Shown here piece by piece: positions 18,113-25,417 of a stretch of DNA of 64,000 nucleotides (positions are counted from its first letter, which is position 1; each line of letters starts with the position of its first letter). The stretch is from the NCBI RefSeq assembly GCF_005502465.1, contig NZ_SCOT01000014.1, positions 21,987 through 85,986 of the forward strand. Reading direction: 5' to 3'. A program made the position numbers and the translations under genes. Source of the DNA: Sphingopyxis sp. L1A2A (GTDB lineage: Bacteria; Pseudomonadota; Alphaproteobacteria; Sphingomonadales; Sphingomonadaceae). The notes below the pieces were generated by a model. It had not been told where the DNA came from, did not search any database, and saw only the letters and a program-made list of their open reading frames with translations.

Positions 18113-18291
18113 TTCCCTCCCCCTTGGTGGGGGAGGCAGCGAGGCTTGGCGGCTTGCCGCCTAGTCGCAGCGGTGGGGGTGCGGTCGCGCCCTGAGGCGT
18201 GGGTGCAAGGACGCACCATCACCCCCTCCAACTTCGCCTAGTCACATGCGTGGCAAGGCTGCGTATCCTTCCGCCCATCAAGGGGGAAGGT
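18113..18291. repeat. Degenerate dispersed repeat (TCCCCCTTGGTGGGGGA family)
   Basis: TCCCTCCCCCTTGGTGGGGGAGG is a hairpin; the right end CCGCCCATCAAGGGGGAAGG is its degenerate mirror. Between them the GGTGGGGGTGCGGTC and CACCATCACCCCCTCC stretches also pair. The organisation is like the element at 16101-16212 but diverged. No coding potential. Confidence 0.6.
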
Positions 18292-18297
18292 TGATAG

Positions 18298-18621
18298 TTA
18301 GCGCAGCTTCACCTGCAGATGTTTCGCCACCGACGGGTGGAGCGGATCGACGAACTCGCACCCGTAGCTGTTGCCATCGGCGCGGCGGACGATGGCTTCG
18401 AGCGGCTGCAGCCCGGGCAGGTTGACCCAGATATGCTTGCCGAGCTGCGGTCGGAAAAAGGTGACCATGCGAAAGCCGGTCGACGACAGGTCGAACAATT
18501 CGACGTCGAAGGGGTTCAGCCCGGCCTCGCGATAGCGGGCGCGGGCCTGTACCGGAGCGCGTTCGGCGCGGCGGCCGGTGGTGGCGGGCCGTTTGGCCTC
18601 GATGATGCGATTCCCCAACAC
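18298..18621 (-). CDS. PilZ-domain protein
   Basis: A 107-residue single PilZ domain, a c-di-GMP receptor fold. The binding motifs are the basic stretch RRAERAPVQARARYR (RxxxR) and DLSSTGFRM ((D/N)xSxxG). The assigned start is the GTG at 18621, which has no good ribosome site. A strong AAAGGAGG followed by ATG lies about 20 bp upstream, but that ATG is directly followed by TAA and is one base out of phase with the PilZ frame. The true start is therefore uncertain. Confidence 0.78.
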   Translation of the reverse strand: MLGNRIIEAKRPATTGRRAERAPVQARARYREAGLNPFDVELFDLSSTGFRMVTFFRPQLGKHIWVNLPGLQPLEAIVRRADGNSYGCEFVDPLHPSVAKHLQVKLR

Positions 18622-18708
18622 TGCTTTGGTCCCAGCGGTTACATTTGATTCGCCTCCTTTTACGGCGCTGGTGGTTACCTTGAAGTGAAGGGATATGGTG
18701 AAAATCGC

Positions 18709-19299
18709 TTACATCGGCGGGGCGTCGCCGACCGCCATGGCCTGACCGGGATAGGGAACCGCGAGCGCCACCGCATCGCGCCATTCGCCGCTCAGCCAGG
18801 TCGCATGCTGGTCGGGGTGCAGGATAACCGGCATCGCGTGCGGCTGATATTGGCCGACCAGCCGGTTGGGCTCGGTCGCGAGCATCGCAAAACAGGGCCA
18901 GTCCTCGCTCTGGCGGTGGATGCCGGCAAAGGCGAAGATCGGCTGCGACGGCACCGAAAACCAGTGCTGGCGGCGCGTCCCCTCTGGCCCCGACCACTCG
19001 GCAAAGGCGGTGGCGGGGATCAGGCAGCGCAGCTCGGCGTGGCGCAATGTGCCGATCCAGAACGGGCTCGACAGGTTGCGGACGTGCGTCACCGGCCGGT
19101 CGCCGCGCGGCGGTGGCGGCACCCCCCATAGTTTCGGGCGCAGAAAGCGGCGCGCGCCACCGCGGCCGTCGCTGACGATCACCGGCGCGGGGCGCCCGGG
19201 GGCGACATAATCGCCGCTCCACGGGTCGCTGCCGGCCTCGGCATTAAACGCCGCGGCGATCGCGGCGGCGGGGGCGTCGAGACGGTAAAGATTTGTCAT
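18709..19299 (-). CDS. SRAP-family protein lacking the catalytic Cys2
   Basis: A 196-residue protein of the SRAP (YedK/HMCES) family, which normally crosslinks to abasic sites in single-stranded DNA through Cys2. Here the N-terminus is MTNLYRL instead of MCGRY, so the essential cysteine is absent. Asn75 (THVRN), Glu101 (FAEW) and His154 (QPHAMPVIL) are retained at the expected positions. It is probably DNA-binding but cannot form the Cys2 thiazolidine. The frame begins cleanly at 19299, so this is a paralogue and not a mis-called start. It lies next to arfB. Confidence 0.82.
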   Translation of the reverse strand: MTNLYRLDAPAAAIAAAFNAEAGSDPWSGDYVAPGRPAPVIVSDGRGGARRFLRPKLWGVPPPPRGDRPVTHVRNLSSPFWIGTLRHAELRCLIPATAFAEWSGPEGTRRQHWFSVPSQPIFAFAGIHRQSEDWPCFAMLATEPNRLVGQYQPHAMPVILHPDQHATWLSGEWRDAVALAVPYPGQAMAVGDAPPM

Positions 19300-19309
19300 C
19301 GCAGGATTT

Positions 19310-19711
19310 TCAGTCGATTCCGCGCACCCGTCCGCGCCCGGCCTTGACGCTGCTACGCGCTTTCTTGCTATCGACCCGGCGCGCTTTGGCGGCCTTGCTC
19401 GGCTTGGTCTTGATCCGCCGTTCGGGGCGCACCAGCGCGGCGTCGATCAGCGCCGACAGGCGCTCGCGGGCATCGGCGCGGTTGCCCTCTTGGGTGCGAT
19501 ACCGGCGCGCCAGGATGATCAGCTCGCCGTCGGTGGTCATCCGGCTACCCGCCAGCGTTTTCAAGCGTTTATAGGCGTCGGGATCGAGCCCCAGCGCATA
19601 GACATTGACGCGCAGCTGGCACGCGGTCGCGACCTTGTTGACATTTTGCCCGCCCGGCCCGGTGCCGGCGAGAAATTTTTCCGAAATCGCGCTTTCGGGG
19701 ATCTCAGCCAC
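19310..19711 (-). CDS. arfB: Alternative ribosome-rescue factor (peptidyl-tRNA hydrolase)
   Basis: A 133-residue class-I release-factor-like protein that hydrolyses peptidyl-tRNA on ribosomes stalled without a stop codon. The catalytic GGQ sits in GTGPGGQNVNKVAT. The C-terminal tail is Lys/Arg rich (ERRIKTKPSKAAKARRVDSKKARSS...), the part that enters the empty mRNA channel, and the codon-recognition domain of RF1/RF2 is missing, as in ArfB (about 140 aa). The GTG at 19711 overlaps the RluA-type gene by 8 bp. Confidence 0.9.
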   Translation of the reverse strand: MAEIPESAISEKFLAGTGPGGQNVNKVATACQLRVNVYALGLDPDAYKRLKTLAGSRMTTDGELIILARRYRTQEGNRADARERLSALIDAALVRPERRIKTKPSKAAKARRVDSKKARSSVKAGRGRVRGID

Positions 19712-20387
19712 GCGTCGGCTCCGCTCCCTCCGGCGCCGTAAATCCCAACGCGATAAACGCGTCGGGGAAGGGGGCCTCGGCAATTACCGACGGCTTGACG
19801 TCACGTTTTACGACCAGCCGTTCGGCGTGCAGCAAGGTACGGGTTTTGGTGCCGCCGCGTCCGTAAACCGGATCGCCGACCAGCGCGAAGCCCAGCCCTT
19901 CGAGCGCGTGGACGCGGATCTGGTGGGTGCGGCCGGTTTCGGGGCGAAAGCGCAGCAGGCTGCGGCCATCGACCACCGCCAGCTTTTCCCAATGCGAAAT
20001 CGACGGCTTGCCTTTCGGGTCGCCGACCATCCGCCAGCCATCCTCGGCGGTCGACACCTTGCTCAGCGGCAGGTTGATCGTGCCGCTGTCGGCCTCCGGC
20101 ACGCCATCGACGATCGCCAGATATTGCTTCTCGACCTCGCGATCCTCGAACGCGCGGGTGAAGCGCCCATGCGCCTTGGGATTGCGCGCCAGCAGCAGGC
20201 AGCCCGAGGTGTCGCGGTCGAGCCGGTGGACCGCGAGCGGCCAGCGCTTAAACCCGAATTTGAGCAGGTCGAGATGATTTTCGAGGCTGATGCTGCCGTC
20301 GCGCGGTGCGTCGACGGGCAGGCCAGCGGGCTTGTCGATAACGAGAGCCTCGCCATCGAGGAACAGGACACGGTCTGAAAGGAGCAT
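19704..20387 (-). CDS. RluA-family pseudouridine synthase
   Basis: A 227-residue RNA pseudouridine synthase. The catalytic Asp57 is in HRLDRDTSG; PETGRTHQIRVH and GDPVYG are the further family blocks. There is no S4 domain and the protein is short, so it is closest to the RluA subgroup acting on tRNA or 23S rRNA; the target uridine is not predictable. It is the first gene of a leftward group with arfB. Confidence 0.87.
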   Translation of the reverse strand: MLLSDRVLFLDGEALVIDKPAGLPVDAPRDGSISLENHLDLLKFGFKRWPLAVHRLDRDTSGCLLLARNPKAHGRFTRAFEDREVEKQYLAIVDGVPEADSGTINLPLSKVSTAEDGWRMVGDPKGKPSISHWEKLAVVDGRSLLRFRPETGRTHQIRVHALEGLGFALVGDPVYGRGGTKTRTLLHAERLVVKRDVKPSVIAEAPFPDAFIALGFTAPEGAEPTRG

Positions 20388-20411
20388 GGCGCGCTATAGG
20401 CGGCCCATGGC

Positions 20412-21218
20412 TCAGTCGAAAGCGTAAACATCCATCGCGAGCAGCCCATAGGTCGTGCTGTGGTGCAGCCGCTCGGCCCGAAACGGCGATCCACCCGCAC
20501 CCATCGCGACGAACAGCGGCAGAATATGGTCGGGGGTCGGGTGATTGTCGGCGCCGTGTGGAGCGCGTTCGATGCTGTGCAGCACATCGTCGATCGCGCC
20601 CGCCGCCATGCGCTCGGCGATCCAGTCGGTGAAGGCAGTAACCCAGGTGGGCGCCGGCGCGTCGATCGCCAGGCGCGCAGAGAACAGTGCGCGCAAATTA
20701 TGCGTGATGCTGCCCGACCCGACAACCAGCACGCCGTCGTCGCGCAGCGGGGTCAGCGCTTGACCCAGCGCATAATGCCATTCGGGCGTCGCGTTCGACG
20801 CGATCGACAGCTGGACGACCGGAATGTCGGCGTGCGGATACATCAGCGATAGCGGCACCCACGCGCCATGGTCGAGTCCGCGGTCGGGATCGGCGTTGAC
20901 GGTCAGGCCATGGCCCGCGAGCAGATCGACGACCCGCGCTGCCAGTACCGGATCGCCCGGCGCGGGGTAGCGCATCGCGAACAGTTCGTCGGGAAAGCCG
21001 CCGAAGTCGTGGATCGTCGGCGGCGCGGACGCGGCGGTGACGGTCGCGCGGCCGCCCTGATACGCCGCATCATGATGCGCCGAAACGACCAGGATCGCGC
21101 GCGGACGCGGCAATTGGGTACCCAGCCCGGCGAGGAAATCTCGCGCCGGGCTGGGCTCGAGCGCCATCATCGGCGAGCCATGCGAAAGGAACAAGCTCGG
21201 CAGACGGCGCATCGACAT
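20412..21218 (-). CDS. DODA-type extradiol ring-cleavage dioxygenase (YgiD-like)
   Basis: A 268-residue class III extradiol dioxygenase of the YgiD/4,5-DOPA dioxygenase type. Metal ligands are expected at His13 (SHGSPMM), His70 (TIHDFGG) and the HPTPDH region near the C-terminus, all visible. Such enzymes open catecholic rings. The start follows the azoreductase stop by one base, so it is the last gene of the pirin-azoreductase-DODA run controlled from the divergent LysR promoter. Confidence 0.85.
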   Translation of the reverse strand: MSMRRLPSLFLSHGSPMMALEPSPARDFLAGLGTQLPRPRAILVVSAHHDAAYQGGRATVTAASAPPTIHDFGGFPDELFAMRYPAPGDPVLAARVVDLLAGHGLTVNADPDRGLDHGAWVPLSLMYPHADIPVVQLSIASNATPEWHYALGQALTPLRDDGVLVVGSGSITHNLRALFSARLAIDAPAPTWVTAFTDWIAERMAAGAIDDVLHSIERAPHGADNHPTPDHILPLFVAMGAGGSPFRAERLHHSTTYGLLAMDVYAFD

Positions 21219-21219
21219 G

Positions 21220-21816
21220 TCAGGCGGCCTGCTTCAGCTGATCGATGGCAGCCGTCGCGCGGGTCACCGCTTCGCCGTCCATCATCTGCTGACCCGCCTC
21301 GATGACGGTGACGTCGGTGATGCCGACGAAGCCAAGGACGTGGCGGAGATAGCCGGTGGCGAAATCATAGTCGCTGCCGACCGGCACGCCGCCCGATGCG
21401 ACGACCAGATAGGCCTTCTTGCCCTTGAGCAACCCTTCGGGGCCGGTTTCGGTGTAGCGGAAGGTGCGGCGGGCGCGGGCGATCAGGTCGATCCACGCTT
21501 TCAGCGCCGCGGGGATGGCAAAATTGTAAACCGGGACGCCGATGACGATGGTGTCGGCGGCTTCGAGCTCGGCGATCAGTTCGTCCGAATGGGCGAGCAC
21601 CGCGCGCTGGTCGTCGCTGCGATCGGCATCGTCGGTGAAGTTGGCGCCGACCCAGGCTTCGGTGAGCAGGGTAGGCGGGGTGAGCGCCAGGTCGCGGCGG
21701 GTGACGGCGCTGCCATAGTCCCGTTCGACCAGGCGGGTGACGAGTTGGTCGGCGAGCTGGCGGGTGGTCGAACCGCTGTGGCGGGCCGAGGCGTCGATGC
21801 GAAGAATATGCGACAT
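21220..21816 (-). CDS. azoR: FMN-dependent NADH:quinone oxidoreductase/azoreductase
   Basis: A 198-residue flavodoxin-like AzoR/AcpD protein reducing quinones and azo compounds with NADH. The FMN-phosphate loop is ASARHSGSTTR at the N-terminus, and GVPVYNFAIPAALKAWID and VVASGG follow at the usual places. The start at 21816 is supported by AAAGGAG upstream. It precedes the DODA gene by 1 bp and follows the pirin gene, suggesting a shared quinone/catechol detoxification transcript. Confidence 0.85.
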   Translation of the reverse strand: MSHILRIDASARHSGSTTRQLADQLVTRLVERDYGSAVTRRDLALTPPTLLTEAWVGANFTDDADRSDDQRAVLAHSDELIAELEAADTIVIGVPVYNFAIPAALKAWIDLIARARRTFRYTETGPEGLLKGKKAYLVVASGGVPVGSDYDFATGYLRHVLGFVGITDVTVIEAGQQMMDGEAVTRATAAIDQLKQAA

Positions 21817-21941
21817 GTGATTACTCCTTTGACTTGAATTGGAATGGGAGGGGCAGGGGGTGCCGCGAGCCGGGGAAACTCGCGGCACCGAGGTGGGCCG
21901 CCGCCTTCAGGGAGGGGACAAGGCAGCGGCCCAAGGCGTCG

Positions 21942-22640
21942 TCAGAGGCTGTCGACGAGCACCAGCTCGGCGTCGTCGAGCGCCTCGACGGTGATCGTCC
22001 CGACATCGCGCAGCGCGATGCCGTCGCGCGGGTCGGCGTCGGTGCCGTTGACGCGGATGCGGCCCTTGGCGGCGACCAGATAGGCATGGCGACCGGCGTC
22101 GAGGTCGTAGGAGACGCGCTCACCGGCATTCACCGTAGCCGCCGCGACGCGGGCATTGGCGCGGATCGGCAGTGCGTCGGTGTCGCCTGCGATGCCGCTC
22201 GCCAGCGTCACGAACTGGCCCGAACGATCATTCTGGGGGAACTGACGCGCGCCCCAGCCGGGGTTGCCGCCGCTCTGATCGGGCATGATCCAGATCTGGA
22301 ACAGCGTGGTTTCCTCATCCTCCAGGTTGAACTCGCTGTGGGTCACGCCGGTGCCGGCGCTCATCACCTGAACATCGCCTGCCGCGGTGCGGCCGCTGTT
22401 GCCCATGCTGTCACGGTGGGTGATCGCGCCGGTGCGGACATAGGTGATGATTTCCATGTCGCGGTGCGGGTGCGGGGGGAAACCCGACTGCGCCGCGATG
22501 GCGTCGTCGTTCCACACGCGCAGCGCGCCCCAGCCCATCCGGCCTTCGTCATGATAATTGGCGAAGGAGAAGTGGTGGCGGGCGTCGAGCCAACCGTGGT
22601 CGGCGTGGCCCAGCGTGTCGAATTTGCGAATGTCGATCAT
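21942..22640 (-). CDS. Pirin family protein
   Basis: A 232-residue bicupin of the YhaK/YhhW-type pirin group. FPPHPHRDMEIITYV holds two of the metal His residues and GVTHSEFN and the following Glu cluster the others. Bacterial members have quercetinase activity or serve as redox sensors. GAAAGGAC precedes the ATG. It opens the leftward run facing the LysR regulator. Confidence 0.88.
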   Translation of the reverse strand: MIDIRKFDTLGHADHGWLDARHHFSFANYHDEGRMGWGALRVWNDDAIAAQSGFPPHPHRDMEIITYVRTGAITHRDSMGNSGRTAAGDVQVMSAGTGVTHSEFNLEDEETTLFQIWIMPDQSGGNPGWGARQFPQNDRSGQFVTLASGIAGDTDALPIRANARVAAATVNAGERVSYDLDAGRHAYLVAAKGRIRVNGTDADPRDGIALRDVGTITVEALDDAELVLVDSL

Positions 22641-22740
22641 GGCCTTGTCCTTTCTGTCGCGCCGCGCCGTGGCACGATGCCCGGCGGCGCTTCGGTGTTG
22701 AGGCCAAGATAGCGATTGGGATTGTTTCTAAAATAGCGTA

Positions 22741-22754
22741 GATAGAAATCTATC
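22741..22754. promoter_or_regulatory. Palindrome in the LysR/pirin divergent promoter
   Basis: GATAGA-AA-TCTATC is a perfect 14-bp inverted repeat inside the AT-rich gap between the divergent LysR and pirin genes. LysR-family regulators bind partially palindromic sites of about this size between the two genes they control, so this is the natural operator candidate. Confidence 0.55.
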
Positions 22755-22827
22755 GTTTCCGTAAATGAGGTAATTCGTTGAAGCCAACACCGGCTCAGGG
22801 CTACGGTGAGAATGGAGGAGCACCGGA

Positions 22828-23763
22828 ATGTCGCTGCCCGATTACGAAGGCTGGGCCTGTTTTGTCGCCGTCGCCGATGGTGGCAGCTTTACCGCCGCGG
22901 CGACCGCGCTCGGGATGTCAAAAGCGAGCGTGTCAAAGGCGGTGACCCGCCTCGAGGCTGCGCTGGGCATCGCCTTGCTCTATCGCAGTTCGCGCGTCGT
23001 CACCGTTTCGACCGCGGGGGCGGGGCTGCTGGGCGAGGCGCAGGCGATGGTGGCGGCGGCGACCGCGGCGACCGAGGCGGCACGCGGCGACCGCGTCGAT
23101 CTGGCCGGGCCAATCCGCCTGGCGGCGCCGATGAGCTTTGGCATCAAGGTGCTCGGCGCGCCGATAGCGGCTTTTCTCGACCTGCATCCGGCGGTCGAGA
23201 TCGACGTGATGCTCAGCGACGCGCGCCACGACCTGGTGGCCGAGGGCATCGACCTGGGGCTGCGCATCGCCACGATGGAGGATAGCAGCCTGCTCGCGCG
23301 CACGATCGCGCCGGTGGCGGCGTCGGTACTGGCCAGCCCGGCCTATCTCGATCGGCACGGCATCCCGCGCCATCCGCTCGATCTTTCGGGCCATCGGCTG
23401 ATCGGCTATGGCCACCGCGAGCGCACCCTGCCGCTGCGTTTCCATCGCGGCGAGGAGGAAGCGACGGTGATCCCGACCGGGCCGCTGTTCACCAACAATG
23501 GCGATATCATGATCCCGCTGCTGATCGCCGGCGGCGGCATTGCGGTACTGCCCGATTTCATCGCCGCCGATGCGCTGGCGTCGGGGGCGCTCGTCCGCAT
23601 CCTGCCCGACTGGTCGCTGCCGCAGGCCTATCTGCACCTGTTGTCGCCGCCGTCGCGACTGCGCCCGGCGCGGGTGCGCGCGCTGGCCGACTATCTGGTC
23701 GATGGGCTAAAGCGGTCATGCACCGGCGCGCACGCCCAGCATCTGGCGCTGGGGACTGCGTAA
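22828..23763 (+). CDS. LysR-family transcriptional regulator
   Basis: A 311-residue LTTR. The winged-helix domain spans residues 7-65 (ADGGSFTAAATALGMSKASVSKAVTRLE) and the effector-binding domain follows. GGAGG at proper spacing precedes the ATG. It is divergent from the pirin-azoreductase-DODA run, with a palindrome in between; by LTTR rules it should sense the inducing electrophile or quinone and control those genes and itself. Inducer unknown. Confidence 0.88.
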   Translation: MSLPDYEGWACFVAVADGGSFTAAATALGMSKASVSKAVTRLEAALGIALLYRSSRVVTVSTAGAGLLGEAQAMVAAATAATEAARGDRVDLAGPIRLAAPMSFGIKVLGAPIAAFLDLHPAVEIDVMLSDARHDLVAEGIDLGLRIATMEDSSLLARTIAPVAASVLASPAYLDRHGIPRHPLDLSGHRLIGYGHRERTLPLRFHRGEEEATVIPTGPLFTNNGDIMIPLLIAGGGIAVLPDFIAADALASGALVRILPDWSLPQAYLHLLSPPSRLRPARVRALADYLVDGLKRSCTGAHAQHLALGTA

Positions 23764-23772
23764 AAAATCCGC

Positions 23773-23802
23773 GAATCCGGCGGCTCGAATTTGCCGCGAC
23801 TC
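23773..23802. promoter_or_regulatory. Two GANTC (CcrM) sites upstream of ctrA
   Basis: GAATC at 23773-23777 and GACTC at 23798-23802 are the GANTC recognition sites of the cell-cycle methyltransferase CcrM. In Caulobacter a GANTC site in the ctrA P1 promoter makes transcription depend on hemimethylation, so a similar role is plausible here. Confidence 0.5.
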
Positions 23803-23817
23803 GCGGAGTTCCGCGGG

Positions 23818-23832
23818 TTAAATCAAAATTAA
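23818..23832. promoter_or_regulatory. CtrA binding box (TTAA-N7-TTAA)
   Basis: TTAA at 23818-23821 and TTAA at 23829-23832 are separated by exactly 7 bases, the full CtrA consensus. It lies about 130 bp before the ctrA start codon, so autoregulation is expected as in Caulobacter. Confidence 0.7.
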
Positions 23833-23959
23833 CCTTTTCCCTTCATTAGTTTCGTGGTTAATGTTCCGGCAGTCCCGCAACGGGGGTCGTCGGTGGCATC
23901 GCAGGATGATCATGCGGACGGTCGCGGGATCATCGTGGGAAACAATCGAGGGGTGCCCA

Positions 23960-24667
23960 ATGCGCGTATTGCTGATCGAGGACGAGCCGACGACCGCCAA
24001 GGCGATCGACACGATGCTCACGACCGAAGGCTTCAATGTCTATACCACCGATTTGGGTGAAGAAGGCTTGGACCTGGGCAAGCTCTATGATTACGACATC
24101 ATCCTGCTCGACCTGAACCTGCCCGACATGCACGGCTATGACGTGCTGAAAAAGCTCCGCACCGCGAAAGTGCAGACGCCGGTGCTGATCCTGTCGGGCA
24201 TTTCCGAAATGGATTCAAAGGTGCGTTCGTTCGGCTTTGGCGCCGACGATTATGTCACCAAGCCGTTCCACCGCGACGAACTTGTCGCCCGCATCCATGC
24301 GGTCGTCCGCCGATCGAAGGGCCACAGCCAGTCGGTCATCAAGACCGGCAAGCTGGCGGTCAATCTGGACACCAAGACGGTCGAGGTCGATACGACCCGC
24401 GTGCATCTGACCGGCAAGGAATATCAGATGCTCGAGCTGCTGTCGCTGCGCAAGGGCACGACGCTGACCAAGGAAATGTTCCTCAACCACCTCTATGGCG
24501 GGATGGACGAGCCCGAACTCAAAATCATCGACGTCTTCATCTGCAAGCTGCGCAAAAAACTGGCGCTGGCGTGCGAAGGCGAAAATTATATCGAGACGGT
24601 CTGGGGCCGCGGTTATGTTCTTCGTGACATCGACGACGAAGGCAATGAGGTGCGCCGCGTCGCCTGA
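23960..24667 (+). CDS. ctrA: Cell-cycle response regulator CtrA
   Basis: A 235-residue OmpR-type response regulator. Receiver domain with phospho-acceptor Asp51 ([15 protein letters not shown]) and a winged-helix domain that is nearly identical to Caulobacter CtrA ([46 protein letters not shown]). CtrA controls motility, division and DNA-modification genes in alphaproteobacteria. The start at 23960 has GAGGGG upstream. The C-terminal tail is short, consistent with the degradation-signal end of this family. It has its own CtrA box, GANTC sites and terminator. Confidence 0.95.
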   Translation: MRVLLIEDEPTTAKAIDTMLTTEGFNVYTTDLGEEGLDLGKLYDYDIILLDLNLPDMHGYDVLKKLRTAKVQTPVLILSGISEMDSKVRSFGFGADDYVTKPFHRDELVARIHAVVRRSKGHSQSVIKTGKLAVNLDTKTVEVDTTRVHLTGKEYQMLELLSLRKGTTLTKEMFLNHLYGGMDEPELKIIDVFICKLRKKLALACEGENYIETVWGRGYVLRDIDDEGNEVRRVA

Positions 24668-24700
24668 CGCACGGCATATCACATAATTTACCGAGGGAAG

Positions 24701-24733
24701 CCGGCGCGGAGCAATCCGCGCCGGTTTTCTTTT
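24701..24733 (+). terminator. Intrinsic terminator of ctrA
   Basis: CCGGCGCGGA-GCAA-TCCGCGCCGG is a perfect 10-bp stem followed by TTTTCTTTT, located 33 bp after the ctrA stop. Confidence 0.9.
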
Positions 24734-24777
24734 GGACAAAACCTGGCTTTCGGCGGTTTGCCACCCTTGTTTAAGTC

Positions 24778-24822
24778 GTCACCCCGGACGCTTCGACAGG
24801 CTCGGGACAGGCTTGATCCAGG
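24778..24822. repeat. Short degenerate palindromic-repeat fragment
   Basis: GTCACCCCGG followed by CTTCGACAGGCTCGGGACAGGCTTGATCC resembles one arm of the GTCACCCCGGACTTGATCC family with an insertion. It lies between the ctrA terminator and the following PilZ stop. Weak. Confidence 0.35.
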
Positions 24823-24851
24823 TGGCCAGCGCGGCATCGCCGCCGCCCATA

Positions 24852-25313
24852 TTACCGCTTATCCTGCCACACACTGCGCCCGAAATGGCCCTGTTGAGCC
24901 GCGCCCAGCACCAGCCCGGGGCGGCGTGCGGGGGCGGACGGTGGCGGGATGATCTCGAACCCCGCGACATTTTCCGGTGCAGTCGCCCCGCTGCCATGCG
25001 CGGTGCGGAGCTGGCTGGTTTCGACCGGCCGATCGGTTTCGATCCCGAAACGATTGCCCGCGACCCAGCGCACCGTGCCGAGCATCGGTTCGTGCCCGGG
25101 CAGGAACACCGTGATCCGCTCACCGATATGGAGCGCGTCCGGTGCCTGTCCGCCGATGCCGGTTTCGGACACGTTGCGGATCGTTGCATCGAATTGACCA
25201 AGGCGCGCGCAGGCGAGCGCCGCCTTGACCAGTCGCGACTGGCGCGGCTGGCGCTTTTCGCCCGGGGGAGGGGAGGCAGAAGGAACCTCGGGAATTGACA
25301 TGGCGCGACCCAT
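24852..25313 (-). CDS. PilZ-domain protein
   Basis: A PilZ-like protein of about 150 residues (153 from the ATG at 25313, 149 from an ATG at 25301). RQPRQSRLVKAALACARLGQFDATIRNVSETGIGGQAPDALHIGERITVFLPGHEP carries the basic N-terminal motif and the NxSxxG motif. The tail after residue 115 is low in complexity. Neither Met has a strong ribosome site; a perfect GGAGG with ATG lies at 25351 but in another frame, so the start may be affected by a frameshift or the gene may be translated differently. Confidence 0.65.
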   Translation of the reverse strand: MGRAMSIPEVPSASPPPGEKRQPRQSRLVKAALACARLGQFDATIRNVSETGIGGQAPDALHIGERITVFLPGHEPMLGTVRWVAGNRFGIETDRPVETSQLRTAHGSGATAPENVAGFEIIPPPSAPARRPGLVLGAAQQGHFGRSVWQDKR

Positions 25314-25417
25314 CGTTGTCGCCCAACCCCCACGTTGGCCGAAAAATTCATGGTCCCTCCTTGGCTGTAAAGGCAGAAGGTAAATTTTCGTATAGCGTGT
25401 TCGGTAATTATTGCCGG

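Noticed and set aside
16101..18291. Repeats as a CRISPR array
   Set aside because: The repeated units are self-complementary, unevenly spaced and not direct repeats with unique spacers; no cas genes nearby.
24779..25351. 190-codon frame starting at the strong ribosome site at 25351
   Set aside because: The protein is Arg/Ser/Pro-rich without domain; the overlapping frame encodes the PilZ motifs. Kept only as a start-site anomaly.
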